Shown piece by piece: positions 10,805-22,900 of a stretch of 64,000 bases of DNA. The DNA is from Agaricus subrufescens (taxonomy: Eukaryota > Basidiomycota > Agaricomycetes > Agaricales > Agaricaceae). The notes beneath the pieces were generated by a model, which was not told where the DNA came from, ran no database searches, and worked only from the letters and a program-made list of their open reading frames with translations. The translations under genes and the position numbers were made by a program. How positions within the stretch are numbered: the first letter of the stretch is position 1; each line of letters starts with the position of its first letter. The DNA lies in assembly GCA_029945375.1 (NCBI GenBank), contig JAQOTE010000015.1, positions 124,001-188,000 on the forward strand. Reading direction: 5' to 3'.

Positions 10805-11916
10805 ATGAGCTCAGACCACTGTTACAACCCTCAACCAGACAGTACACGTATGATGAGGGTGTGTTTGATGGCAGGTTGTGTCTTATCTGGTATAGGATAT
10901 GGTGCTCTATTGGTTGTAGGGCATGCCTGTTATGTCGGACTACGTCGACGAAGGAACTCGGACAGTGCAGGAGGGCATTCACGGATCAACAAAAACACGA
11001 TGTTGACGACATATGTGGTGTTCATGCTTATTCTGACGACTGTGGCGGAAGTTATCGACATCTTCGTGGTGATCAACAGCGTATTCGATGACGCCTGCTA
11101 TTTTCGGAATTTGCGTCCACCGAACCCGTTACTCGGACGTTTTGATATTCTGTTGTTGCTGATCAATCTTACGACTGATGGGCTTTATGTGAGCTATTTG
11201 GCTTTGAAATAATGTGATGTTTGGCTTCTGACGTAAAGGAATAGGTCTGGAGGTGTTACACTGTGAGTAGTGGTCTGCGGGGACAGACTCGGCGTTGGTT
11301 CAGTCTGCTTTGGGTCTTGCCATTAATTGTCTACTTCGCAATGCTCTGTAAGTTACCAAACTAATCAGGAGATGTCAGGGCTAAATATACTCCCAAAGGC
11401 ACGGGTATCACGGCCACAACACGACTAGCCATATTCAACACAGGTGGAGGAATTTCCGACATCCTCTCTCCAATCCAATATGGCATAACTGCTTTTCTGA
11501 ACGTACTAGTCACTCTATGCATCACGATTCTCATCCTCCATTATCGACGCATCACAATCGAGGCACTAGGCAAAAACAGCACAATACCTTACCTCAATGT
11601 GATGACAGTTTTAATCGAATCGGCCAGTCTAGCTTTGGTTATCGATGTATTTGCGCTGGTGGGTTACGTGCAGGGCATTTCGGGAGATATTGCGACGCAA
11701 ATTTGGATTCCGATGCAGGTGAGGGTTTTTTTTTGTGTGTGTGTTTAGTTTCGAGTGAGGGGCGTTACTGATGTTTTATATTTCCAGCCAATGACTTCGC
11801 TTTTGATCATTTATCGGGTATCTCAGGGGTCAGATTACTTTCAGAGACAGAGCGAAGAAATAAGTACGCTGCGATTCGGACAGGTTTCCGAGCTGTGCGC
11901 CCAAAATCGTGCTTGA
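10805..11916 (+). CDS. Seven-helix membrane protein, tandem family copy A
   Basis: Four exons (10805-11188, 11245-11347, 11399-11718, 11788-11916) give 311 residues. I count seven hydrophobic segments. The first carries GCVLSGIGYGALLVVGHACY and is followed by a basic loop (GLRRRR). The short second exon encodes VWRCYT and RGQ near the end of helix 3 and start of helix 4. The third exon holds helices 5 and 6. The last exon starts right after WIPMQ and encodes helix 7 with IIYRVSQGSDYFQRQSE and a short cytosolic tail. The RCY position resembles that of the large class of Agaricomycete seven-helix proteins of unknown function. No enzymatic motif is visible. The start was chosen because all six paralogues begin at the equivalent Met. 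Confidence 0.88.
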
Positions 11917-13188
11917 CCCACTGCTGCGAAATTCGTAACAGGGTTTCAGAAATTGCTCTAATGGTTAAGCAGCCACTTTGTGCAGATGTTTTCTAAGTAT
12001 GTTGGAGTTTTTGTATTTATTACTCTATCAGAAACACCTAAAGCGCTGGCTTGCCACCGCTTGTGAGTTGGTTTCTCGTCATGATTTGTCCCTCGTCGAG
12101 CGACTTATCTGAAATGGCTTTGGAGGGGTTGGAATTATCGGGCCGTGTGTGATCGAGGGGAGTACTATTAGTATAGGCTTGGTGATGATCGACTTCAAGA
12201 AGAGAGGGATGTGTGATGTGATGCCTTAGCTAACGTATCATCGTTTTTGTTTTATGGAGATCCTGGTGTTCCTTTTCTGTGGAACAGAGTCAGCCGCCTG
12301 CCGAGTCTAAAGAAATATTGAATTCGTGTTGCCGGTCAGTGTGAAAGTGTTTTTCTCAGCTATTTGATAGTTCTATTGATAAAAACTTTATTTGGTGATA
12401 ATTTCTGATTTCTTCCGCTGGCGATATGGACTCTTGATTACGAATGCTTCTTTTTTTTGTTGAATAATCTTATTGTGTTAAAAAAGGGTGAAGGGAAAGA
12501 AAAGGCTAAGAATGGAAGGGATGGATTATAGATAGAGTGTGAGTAAAACCAACCGAATTCGCAATAGTGGAAACGATAGTGATGCAAGCATCAGAGAGCA
12601 GAGAGACGGTTTCAGTCCCATGCGTTCTTTGCTTTTCCGTTCGAGGAAGCAATTTTGTGCACGGGAGATACGTTGTTCAAATTTTTTCTTCGTCTTGAGC
12701 TGGGATGTTAATATGATTTTTTACTACAGGCGGGAGCATGAGCAGGAGGGTTAGGTAGAGTTTGGGGCAATTGACTGTAAACTGAAGTCACACGACCTGG
12801 TAGAGCTAATTTCAGGTTTTCGACATCGAAGCGTTCCGGGTTTCGGGGAATTTGACATCGCTGTTGAGAATCAGGCAACGGTATACTACATATGTCACCG
12901 GCTGTTGGGATCCGCTCTGATCTCTTAAACCCGGTTGCAATAGCCATCTTGCTGTTTTGTTCGTTGTGAAGAAAAGACGGTATTTAAAGGTCAGTTGTAC
13001 GACTTCTATACGAAAGAACAAAGAACAAAGATATTTCGGAACAGCAGTAAGATTGGGGCCATTGTCTGTCCACTGGCCGCTAAAAGTAGTAGGTTACTAT
13101 AAGATGTGTGGCGACCAGAAACCGTTTTATAGAGGTAATACGGTGTCTATCCTGTCCTTCCCTCCCACCTCTACTACTCTTATCCGGC
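11917..13188. other. Intergenic region between seven-helix copies A and B
   Basis: About 1.3 kb with no convincing gene; short open frames on both strands carry no motif. The part just before copy B (about 12950-13180) resembles the region before copy A, including a tataga/gtga tract (ttttatagaggt), so upstream DNA was duplicated with the gene. Confidence 0.55.
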
Positions 13189-14302
13189 ATGAGTTTAGAC
13201 CACTGTTATAGTCCTCTGCCCGACAGTACACGCATGGTTAGATTGTGCTGGATGGTAGGCTGTATCTTATCTGGTATAGGATATGGTGCTCTACTGGTCG
13301 TAGGGCATGCTTGTTACCTTGGACTACGTCGACGTCGACATTGGGCGGAGAGCCTAGGAGGTCATTCACGAATCAACAAGCATACCATGTTGATCATATA
13401 TGTGATATTCACACTACTTCTCACAACCGTGGCGGAAGTCATCGATATGGTCGTGGTGATCAACAGCATATTGGATGACGCCTGCTTTATTCGGAATTTG
13501 CGTCCACCAAATCCGTTATTGGGACGTTTTGATATTCTGTTATTGATGATCAATCTCACGACTGACGGACTTTATGTGAATTTTTGGTCTTCGAATTCTG
13601 GCATGTTATCTTCTGACATGAGTTGTGGGGACTAGGTCTGGAGGTGTTATACTGCTGGTGGTGGTCTGCGGGGACAAAGGGGTTGGTTCACGCTGGTTTG
13701 GGTATTGCCTTTGATTGTCTACATCGTGATGCTCTGTAAGTCACCCTTGAAAATTCCCCAAGATGTCAGAGGTGGACTCACCTTCCAAAGGCACGGGTAT
13801 CACAGTTACCACACGGCTAGCCATTTTTAACACAGATGGAGGATTTTCTGACATCCTTTCTCCAATCCAATGCGGCATAAGTGGTTTTCTCAACGTCCTA
13901 GTCACTCTCTGCATTACTATTCTCATCCTACGTTATCGACGGGTCACCATTGAAGCCCTAGGCAAAAACAGTACAATACCTTATCTCAACGTGATGACAG
14001 TGCTAGTTGAATCAGCTAGCTTGGCTTTGGTTATTGATGTGTTTGCGTTGGTAGGCTATATTCGGGGTATTTTGGGAAATATTGCGACGCAGATTTGGAT
14101 TCCGATGCAGGTGAGCGTGTTTTCTCCTTGACTTGGGGTAACCTAGAACTAAGGCATGCACTGGGGTTTCTAGCCTATGGCCTCGCTTTTGATTATCTAT
14201 CGGGTATCTCAGGGGTCGGATTATTTTCAAAGACAGAGCGAAGAAATAAGTACATTGCGCTTCGGGCAGGTTTCTGAGATATGCGTACAAAGTCATGTCT
14301 GA
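13189..14302 (+). CDS. Seven-helix membrane protein, tandem family copy B
   Basis: Four exons, 13189-13575, 13636-13735, 13791-14110 and 14174-14302, giving 311 residues like copy A. Shared landmarks are GCILSGIGYGALLVVGHACY in helix 1, GLRRRR after it, VWRCYT plus RGQRGW at the exon 2 region, PIQCGISGFLNVLVTLC in helix 5 and IIYRVSQGSDYFQRQSE in the final exon. A longer upstream in-frame Met exists at 13108, but the homologous start is MSLDHCYSPLPD at 13189. It is the immediate tandem partner of copy A. Role unknown; a receptor-like or transport function is possible but not shown. Confidence 0.88.
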
Positions 14303-14668
14303 CTACTGTCGCGAAACTCTTGGTACTCCGAACCGGATGGTATTGGGTGGGAAGAAAAATAACATATGAATCCATGGCCAAGGACGTTTCCGGTGATCAT
14401 GATTGACGAAAACGCTAGCTATTTTAAGTCATCGGAATATCCAATCAGCCCCTTATCAATTTGCTTTTATTTGTTGTGCGGGTAAGACTTATAAATAATT
14501 ACAAGAGACAGAGTTCATCGTCTCCTGAGTCCCAAAGTCGGTAACAAGTGCTGAGAGTGCTGTGCGTAGGCTGGGCAAGGCCTCATCGGCCATCGGGTGA
14601 CAAGCGTGTGTAAATCAACTGTTTCCATCAACCCGACCTTGTTCTTTTCTCTTCCTTTTTTTCCATAC
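14303..14668. other. Intergenic, nothing recognised
   Basis: A 366-base gap between seven-helix copy B and the next membrane-protein gene. Open frames here are antisense or overlap the next gene's start. I see only presumptive promoter sequence. Confidence 0.5.
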
Positions 14669-15725
14669 ATGGCGGGATCGTCGTTGCCATCACCAACAGC
14701 CAGTTTTGACCAGGGCTGTAAATATGTGACTTCGCATCTCTTTTCGTCCCATATACTCGCTGGTCTACGTCTTATACTGGGCGCATACTCGCTGGTCAGC
14801 AATATCGTAATCCTTGTCTGGTCTGGCGCCGTGTCCGACGATGTAGATGGGTATGCTGTTGCTTTGACCTTGTGTTCTGTCGATTAACTTTTCGTATAGG
14901 TACTTCTCTTACTTTACCCACCTTTCCTACGTCGGCCTCATAGCCTGGTTTTGGGCTTCCGGAACCCAAACTATTGTTTTTGCGACAGCGTCTAAGGATG
15001 GTCGCCCGTGGCAGTATCCTCTACAGTCGTGGCATAGGGGGCTCCAATTTCTCCATGAATTGCTTTTTGCCACAATCGCAACCTACCGTGAGCCCTTCTG
15101 TTCTTGACGAGTCCTATACAACTAAGTTTATTGCTGTAGCGATCATTGTGACTATAGTCTACTGGGCACTGCTATCCTCTCCGGATACGTTTACAACACC
15201 CTTTGGTGGTATGCAATAGCTCTATTGATAGTGTCTCTCCTTATAGCTCATAATCCTTTTTCGAATAGCCTGGGTGAATATTTCTCAACATATCTTAAAC
15301 ACTCCTTTTGCTTTGTTCGAAATTCTTTGTACCAACGTTCCAGCTTTACGTTGGGTCCACCTTCCGATTACTATCGTTCTTCTGGGACTCTACTTGGGTG
15401 TCGCATACATCACTTACGCAAGTCAAGGATTCTACGGTACGATCCCTCCAGTCACAATCGTCACACTTTTTTCAACATCTAATCCTGCTTTTCGGGTTCT
15501 TTTTCAGTTTATGACTTCCTCAACCCTCAAAAGCAAGGCGCCCTTCTTACAGGATATATCGTTGGTATCGCGGTCGGGCAAGCTATTGTTTTCATTGTCA
15601 TTCGGTATGTTATTGTATTGAGAGAACATCTGGTCAGGGGAAGGGGTGAAAGAAATGAGGCTGTGGAGCTTTCCGATGGGCACGTGAAGGCTGAAGAGGA
15701 CGCCATCAGTAAATTCAAGGCGTGA
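14669..15725 (+). CDS. Multi-spanning membrane protein, resembles FAR-17a/AIG1-like proteins
   Basis: Five exons (14669-14850, 14900-15087, 15140-15208, 15269-15436, 15508-15725) give 274 residues. About six hydrophobic segments are visible. Landmarks are YFSYFTHLSYVGLIAWFWASG after the first intron, SQHILNTPFALFEI with a conserved-looking helix, and ITYASQGFY before the last exon, which ends with helix IVGIAVGQAIVFIVIRYVIV and a charged tail. The FRYF/YFSYFT-type motif and overall plan recall the FAR-17a/AIG1 (androgen-induced gene 1) family, whose animal members hydrolyse fatty acid esters of hydroxy fatty acids. That assignment is from memory of the pattern, not alignment, and the activity is unverified. 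It lies next to the PKS but converges on it, so a cluster role is not implied. Confidence 0.8.
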
Positions 15726-16070
15726 AACATGTCGGACTCTTTATCTTGGACTTTTGTATCTATTTAGTATCGCCGTGTGCCTCATATACACGTAATGTTT
15801 CTTGGCAGCCCGCCCAGTGTTTGTACAGCATTCTGTATCATTGTCAGCCTATTGGCATGTCTCTCGTATCGCTGGCCTGGAGTTCACTTTCACTTACTAG
15901 ATATAGTGGTCGTTTCTGCATTCATTCGAGAGCTCAGGAAATAGTCATGTTCTGAGTTCTATAGAGCATAGACGGTACGACTTTCCCGCTCGCAGAAATA
16001 TCGAGTCTGAGTGGAGTCAATCGAATGCAGTTGATTTACATGCGATAATACGAATCCTTTTTTCTTTATC
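15726..16070. other. Convergent intergenic gap before the PKS 3' end
   Basis: A 345-base gap between two converging genes. No gene seen; it should contain both polyadenylation regions. Confidence 0.55.
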
Positions 16071-16960
16071 CTACAGACCCAACTGCTTCGAAACGGTCTC
16101 GCATCCAACTAACTCAAAATGCGCAACATCCACTCGTACAACCCGAATATTCTTCTTATACACCAAGACTTTACCCGCACCCATATCGGCCCATGGCTTT
16201 TCCATTACCTGATAGAATCCCCTATCTGCAGTCACCACCAAGAGTGGGGCATTCACGGCTCCTAGCCACCGTATAAGTACTTCATCGTATGTCTCAGAAC
16301 CACTTCGCAGTTGGTTATAAAGCTCCTTGATAAACGCAACTGACGCTTTTACTGACATTCTCGCGGTTTCAAGACCCCGTAGGGCGTCCTCCACCTTCGC
16401 CTTGTCGTGTCCTCCCCAATTCAGAGGCGCCTTTTGCATAGTCGGGTCGTTTTCTTGCATACGAAGCATGATTTCGGTTCCACGTTCTGCAATATCGTCT
16501 AGCATTTTCGATGTTTCGGGATCTCCGTCACGCGACGTAATGTAAGTTTCGATGTCATACCAATCATGGCAAAATAGAGCCGGGAAATGGTCGAGGAATG
16601 AGATATCCAGAACTTGTCTTCCTTCAGCTTCGAAGCTTTTCGCTAACACAAAGGCTAGAGCACTGGAACCTGAGAACGACACAATACGTAGAGCGCCATG
16701 GGGATACCGTTCCTTGATTCCTTCGAAAATTTCATTACCAAGGTCTTGCAGAGACGGTGGCGGATCAGCACCCATAGGGGAGTCAAAGTGAACCGCCCAA
16801 ATGGTTGCGGATCCCTTCTTAGCATGATTCATTATCGGAGAAATCGTGCCTAATGCCCCGGTGGCCCCTGGTAACGCCAGGATGATAGGTCCATCTCCAA
16901 TTGACTCATCCAATTTGGTGAATGACACCGACCATCGCTTCGGGGAAGCCGATCCTCGAA
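16071..16960 (-). other. PKS C-terminal thioesterase-like domain with atypical nucleophile elbow
   Basis: Residues about 2395-2688 of the PKS. The fold-like pattern is [11 protein letters not shown] at the start, a central [11 protein letters not shown] where a thioesterase would have GxSxG, then [12 protein letters not shown], and a late His2673 in [10 protein letters not shown]. The candidate nucleophile Ser2489 sits in S-F-S-G-S, so both flanking glycines of the canonical motif are replaced. Either this is a lineage-specific release domain with a relaxed motif or an inactive one. If it is inactive, release would need a separate enzyme. Confidence 0.7.
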
Positions 16961-19900
16961 TAAATTTCTTCGTCATTGGTGCAGACTCATCCGGGTAAAC
17001 CGTGTTCAGGATCTTCCCTTCAAGTCCTCTCCATGCCATACCTAACAATAAATCCATCTGAGAAACCTCCAGATATGGCTGTAGCTGTCTGGAGAGCCTT
17101 GTCGCCCTGATCGAATCCAGACCATAATTGATGAAAGGTATATCGACATCGAATGTCGCGGGATCAACGCCCAGGCTCTCGACAACTAATTTTCTACAGT
17201 CATCAACAACACCGGAACTAAACACCCTTTTCCTATCCTGGCATTTGTCATCGCCTATCTGTATAATCTTGGTTCTGAGCTCCACCCATGATATACAGGA
17301 CATTCCGAGGAGCACGCCGACATGTGAGGGTTGGATGCGAGGCTCTAGTCGTTTGAAAGGCTGAGACGCTCGTATGGAATCTAGGGATGAGAGGACAGCG
17401 CCTTTACGCATCGTGAGGACATCAAGTGACTCCATTTTGGCTGAACAATCGCGTTTGACTCGTTCTTCCAACTTCGTCCACGACATCCCGAGCAGGAGAT
17501 CCATCTGTGAGATTTCAATATGTGGTTTGAGCTGACGAGATAGGCGAGTCGCTCGAATGGAATCGAGACCATAGTTAATGAGAGGGATGTCAGGTGAAAA
17601 TGCGTCTTCATCCTGAATTCCGAGACTCGTTCGAATAATTTCCCGCACAACTTTAACAACAGCTTCAACATCCAGACTTGAATTCTCCGGTTGTTGTGGT
17701 ATGGCTGTCCGTGCTTTTGTAGTTCTCGGTGATGATAATGGAACGAGGAAGCGGTAGGGCGGTGGTAGAGCGAGATGCTTGGTTAACATGCGGGTGTCTA
17801 TATCGGGAATGTATATCGAGGGATTGATCCCTAGCTTTACTCTCCGGATCCCATCTCTAATGTATTCACAAAGTTCTATGTTGTTCGGTCAGTCAAGCGC
17901 ATATGATCGATACAATATCAACACACCTTCAACGCTCATACCCCATTCATCAGCGCCCGTGAAACTAAAATGATCAAGTGTCCCCGCCCGCAGAATATAT
18001 CCCGCGTCCATGATAGCAGGCACAAGTAGAGCAAAAGCGTTTAGATATTCCGACATTTTCCCATCCAGAATAGCGCAAGCACTGCAAGCAAAGCATGAGA
18101 ACCATATACGCGAAATGAAGATACAAGTAGGATGTACCTCCCATAATTAGATTGTCCAGGGTTACCCCAAAGGGCTGCTACAGACGAAAATGCAACGAAG
18201 AAATCCATCGCCTTTAAGTCACAATGAGTGCTGATTATATTGAAGGCTTCAACTTTCGATCTCTTAACGATGTCTATCGTTTCTTCCGTTTGATTAAGGA
18301 AGAGGGAGTCACGGAGAATAAGCGGCATGAGGAAACAACCAGCGATAGGAAGTTGAATTGAAGCGAGGAATTCTTTGGTTTCATTGACACTCAAAGCATC
18401 ACAAGTAACCAATCGCAAATCAAGATCTGTCAGACTCTCCAAATACTGGAGTTTGTACCGAAGCAAGGCGTCATCTGCTTGTAGAACAGTGTCTCGTCCT
18501 CGACGAGAGGTGAGATAAATATGACGTGCACCGTTCTGTGAAAAATGACTTGGGTAAAGCTCAGTGGGAGAGACAATGACTAACAAACCTGATAAAGCCA
18601 GACTGCAAGATGGAGACCAATACCTCCGATACCTCCGATCAATAGGTATACTCGATGTGGATCCAGAAAGCTATGCGGAGAATCTTTGGGCTCATTAGAT
18701 CGCAAGGTGTCAACCATGTCATCAGAGCCAGCGATGCAGGGCGTATCGAGTGGGATCTTGAAATTATTCAAACCTATTTTGAAAATATGGCGCAGTATCC
18801 AAGGCTCGCGGGATACAACGCGTTCGACCAACTGAGGAGACCAAATCACCATTCGACCATTCGTACCAACTTGTTGTTCCAGCAGAGGATGAGCCTTGAT
18901 AGTTTCTGGATCCGTCACAACAACATCCACAAATGAGTTGGTAGGTTCTGTAAGAACGGTGATCTTGCACGATGATGCGTCGAGAAGGCCAGATAGTGTG
19001 CTCGTCAAATTTTGACTGCGCAGGGCTATTAGGATTCGTAAGGGGGGATGGTCGTAGAGTGGTTGCATGAAACGAAAAGATTCAAGGCATTCAAATTGGA
19101 GTAGCATCGCTGGCAGGTATGGGAGTAATCGGCGGTTCGGTTGGTCAACCTTTATAACACTACCACTATGCACTGTAAGGAGCGTCGTTCTCCTAACCTT
19201 CCCGCTTATTCCGGCTACGACAGACCCCTCGGGAACTTCCGGGTCTCTGCTCTTAACGACCTCTCCAATGAAACCATCATGATCATGATCGCTGACCCGT
19301 AAAATAAGGTGATTCTTCGAGGGAGGAGCGAAACTTTGGGCGGTATGTTCATCTGAAAGAGGCGGCAGTCGCACAACTCGAGGAAAGGAAGGGGTCCCTT
19401 CAGCGGAGAAGTATGCGAGACGCTCACGGGCGAGGTGTAGATGGTTGGCCTTGATGATTTCCTCAGCTCTCGTGGCATCCACATCGCGATCGAACATTGC
19501 CAACCAGATCGTCCAACTTGCAAACTCCCTAGTGAGCGTCATAACCAAGCCCATCGCAGAGTCGCTGTCGTAGTTACTGCTTGTCCATAAACACACTACG
19601 CCGCCTTCACCAGGATTAAAAGTGCGGAAGAAGTGCTGGAGCTGGCGTTCCTCTCCATCCTTGTAGTGGTATATCTCAACAGCGGGTGCTTGCTCAGCTG
19701 TCGTCCTGGCGGAATCGAGCTTTTTCTGGCAGGTAAAAATAAAATCGAAGCAGCATTTCGATCCAATAATCGTCGAGAAATTATAGAAATTTGAAGAGTG
19801 TAGTAATGCTTCCCACTGGGAGGGAATCATCGAGCAATGGTCGCGTTCATCATGGTAGCCGAACCATTCGGAAAAAGACCCTAGAGTAAAGTCCATCCAT

Positions 19901-22900
19901 GCCGCTCCAGGTTTATCGGACCATGACGTGTTATCTATCTCCACTGCCAGTAGAAAACCTCCTGGTACGAGTAGATCGTGCAGCCGCCGAGCTAAAGTTT
20001 CAAGCTCAGGTGCGACATGAAGAACGTGGTAAGCCACAATGATGTCATAGCTTTCAGGCAAATGACCTTGAGAATAGGGATCCTTGGTTACGTCGTAGAC
20101 CTTTGGTATGAGTCGATCCTGCTCCAATGACTTTGCCAAATCTTGCGCAAGCGAATACGATACATCAGTGACGGTATATTCCACTACGATTTGTGGGTAT
20201 CTCTTGATCACGGAATCAAGTTGACGCGTAAGCATCCCGGTCCCTAGAAAATATGGCACATCAATATCCTGACTAAGGGACGTAGGCCATTAGTTCGTAC
20301 CCGCTCCAATTTCGAGAACTTTTGCTGTATGCCTCCCCGACTCAGTCAGCGCCTTCATAATACTGTCAAATCGCTGGGACATTTCTTCACAAGCTCCAGA
20401 TAAACGATTATGCTCCACGTAATACCGGCTCATCAAGTCATCAGCGAAAAGTGCATTAACAGCTGCCTAAACACGTATGATTAAGTAAAAAGTTTCAGAA
20501 AGAAAAAAGTAGAGGAGAATACCTGAGAAGATAGTAGGATATCTTCGTGTACTTGCCCAAGTCGTCGAGTAATTTCAAAGTATGTAGGCCACTTGAGCTG
20601 TTGTTCGCGGACCTCATGCTCGGAATGTTCCAGTAACTCAGGCGGACTTGAAGCCTCGCTCAACTCAGTCATCCATGTTAGGTACCGTGATCTATCGACC
20701 TGAATGAGAGAAACGTCAGCTGTTTGGTAGTACTAGTGGCGCTATTCTAGAACATACACTTTTTCCGCAATGCGGTTGCAGTTTAAGCGTTTTCCGGACT
20801 TGTTCAAGCACCATATGATCTAGGACACAGAAGAGCTTCTCGTGGGAGTTCTTGTCCTGACCCTGGAATGGGAGCGACGCAGGAAAGGTGATGCTCGGTA
20901 TTGAGAGTGGTTCGGAAGTCAATTTGAGCGCTCGCCTTGGCTTGGAAATTACGTCTGGTTGGGTACGCCACAAGGTGAAGTCTTCGAATTCACAGATTAG
21001 ATGGCCCTGGTCGTTTGTGATCGATATATTGAATGTTCGAGAATCTAAATGTAGGAGGGAAATATCAGCATAAGTTTCGTAGAAGGCGGAAAGAACTGGA
21101 ACCTAGTTCCCAACGACTAAGGCGAATATAAACGAAGATTGAAGGTGAATTCATTTCCTTATGGCAAATAAATTTTCGGATGTGCTTGGGGAACCAGAGG
21201 CCCGTATCCCATACTTGTAGCAGTTCTCGGTATGCGATAACGCGAAGGCATGCATCCAAAGCAGCCGGGTGGAGAATATAACCTGCCGACCTTTGGATTC
21301 CTTCTGTAAACGTGCCTCTTTCGTTGTTGGGCGGTATACACTTACCTTTCTTCTTTATCCAACCCTCGAAGTTCTGCCAGTGCCTCAGAAGGACCTCCGC
21401 GTAAGGAAACGATACGGCTAAATAATGGGCCGTAATGACATTTGTTGCCGAAGATTGTATGAAGGTCTGCAGGTTCTGTTTGAGCAACCGGTATGAAGCC
21501 AGAGTCAGATGTAGGCACACCTTCCAAAGAGATATTGTTAAGTTTTCGTTGTAGAACCATGATGTTGAGATTATTGATAGTGCGTTGGGAGGAACCCTTT
21601 CCTAAACAACCTGTGGCGACCAGAGTACGATTTTCCATCTAGAGTATGAAGTTAATAATAGACGACAGCCCCGAAAGTGGAAGACTGACGTTAGGTACAT
21701 CGATGGTTTGAGATGACGTTACAGACCACCTGTTGTGACCTTCTCGTTCAAAATGTAAAGCTGGGGTGCGATCTTGCTGTAGAGAATAAAGGGAATGAAA
21801 TTCGATGTCCCATAAACAACGGCCACCAGCTTCCAAGGCCTATCACACGAAGTTAGCACTAATAAGAGCCTGAAAAAAATCTCCTCGCACCATTTCGATC
21901 CAACCAGTTCCAGGAACAACAGGAACATCGCCTACTCGATGTTGGCGAAACAGATCAAGTGCATCGCGGCTAAGGGAAGGTAGAAAAGAGAGAAGCGGGG
22001 TTGGAGTTTTAGTGCGGGCTATATTGAATGTTTTGAAAGGCGGGACCTGGGACCTGCGTAGCGGATGGTTGAACAATGGTTTATGGTTTTTTGGGATACC
22101 GTACAGCCCAGACAGATCGGTCCGGTTATAACCGGCCAACGCCACCTGAGCAATCTTCGTGAGGAAATACACAACCTCGTGGTTGGGGTCATACGCGCCC
22201 CTTGGAAATCTTTGCATTGGGCAAACAGTGCGCGTTGATGGAACGCCATAAGAAGAAATAGCACTAGAAAGAACAGGATGAGGGGAGATCTCCACAAACG
22301 TAGACGAGTTGTTTCTTGCAAGGAGTAGGGACAGCGCATCGGTGAAATGAACCGGGTTCCTGACATTATCCCAAAAGTATTCCGCGGTAAATTCGTGGAC
22401 TGTTTCGCCAGGTCTACACGTGGAAAAAACAGGGATGATAGGCATATGTGGGCCTGGATACCTATTGAAGATGTCCTTGACGAGCCGATTATGTTCTTCT
22501 CGACAATGTTCAATGTACTTTGAATGCCCAGGAACGAAAGTGTTGATGTGCTGAGCATATATCCCTCGTTCCTTCGCTGACGATACAAGAGCGTTTAGTA
22601 GCTCCGTCTTTCCTGATACGGTTACCGAATCTTCTGCATTGAAACAAGTAATCTCGAGATGGTCTCCTGTGGGGCCACCCTGGTTTACTCGGTCGATCAA
22701 AGTTTGGCATGTAGCAACATTCGATGCGACAACGGCCATACCAGCACCTATAGATTCTACGCATGTCATGGCACGACCGCGAGCGAGGGCTATCTCCATG
22801 GCCATAGCCATCGGACCAGCTCCAGAGGCGTATACTATCGGTGTCTCTCCAGCCGAATGTCCGAGTAAGTAATCTGGTACGATTCCTACACTCTTGAGAA

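Noticed and set aside
21843..21848. In-frame TGA TAG in the PKS between the DH histidine region and the rest of DH
   Set aside because: These codons fall in an intron: the donor GTGCGA follows GTGWIEM at 21890 and the acceptor ...GATAG lies just before ALEAGG at 21839. The spliced frame is open and matches the expected DH order.
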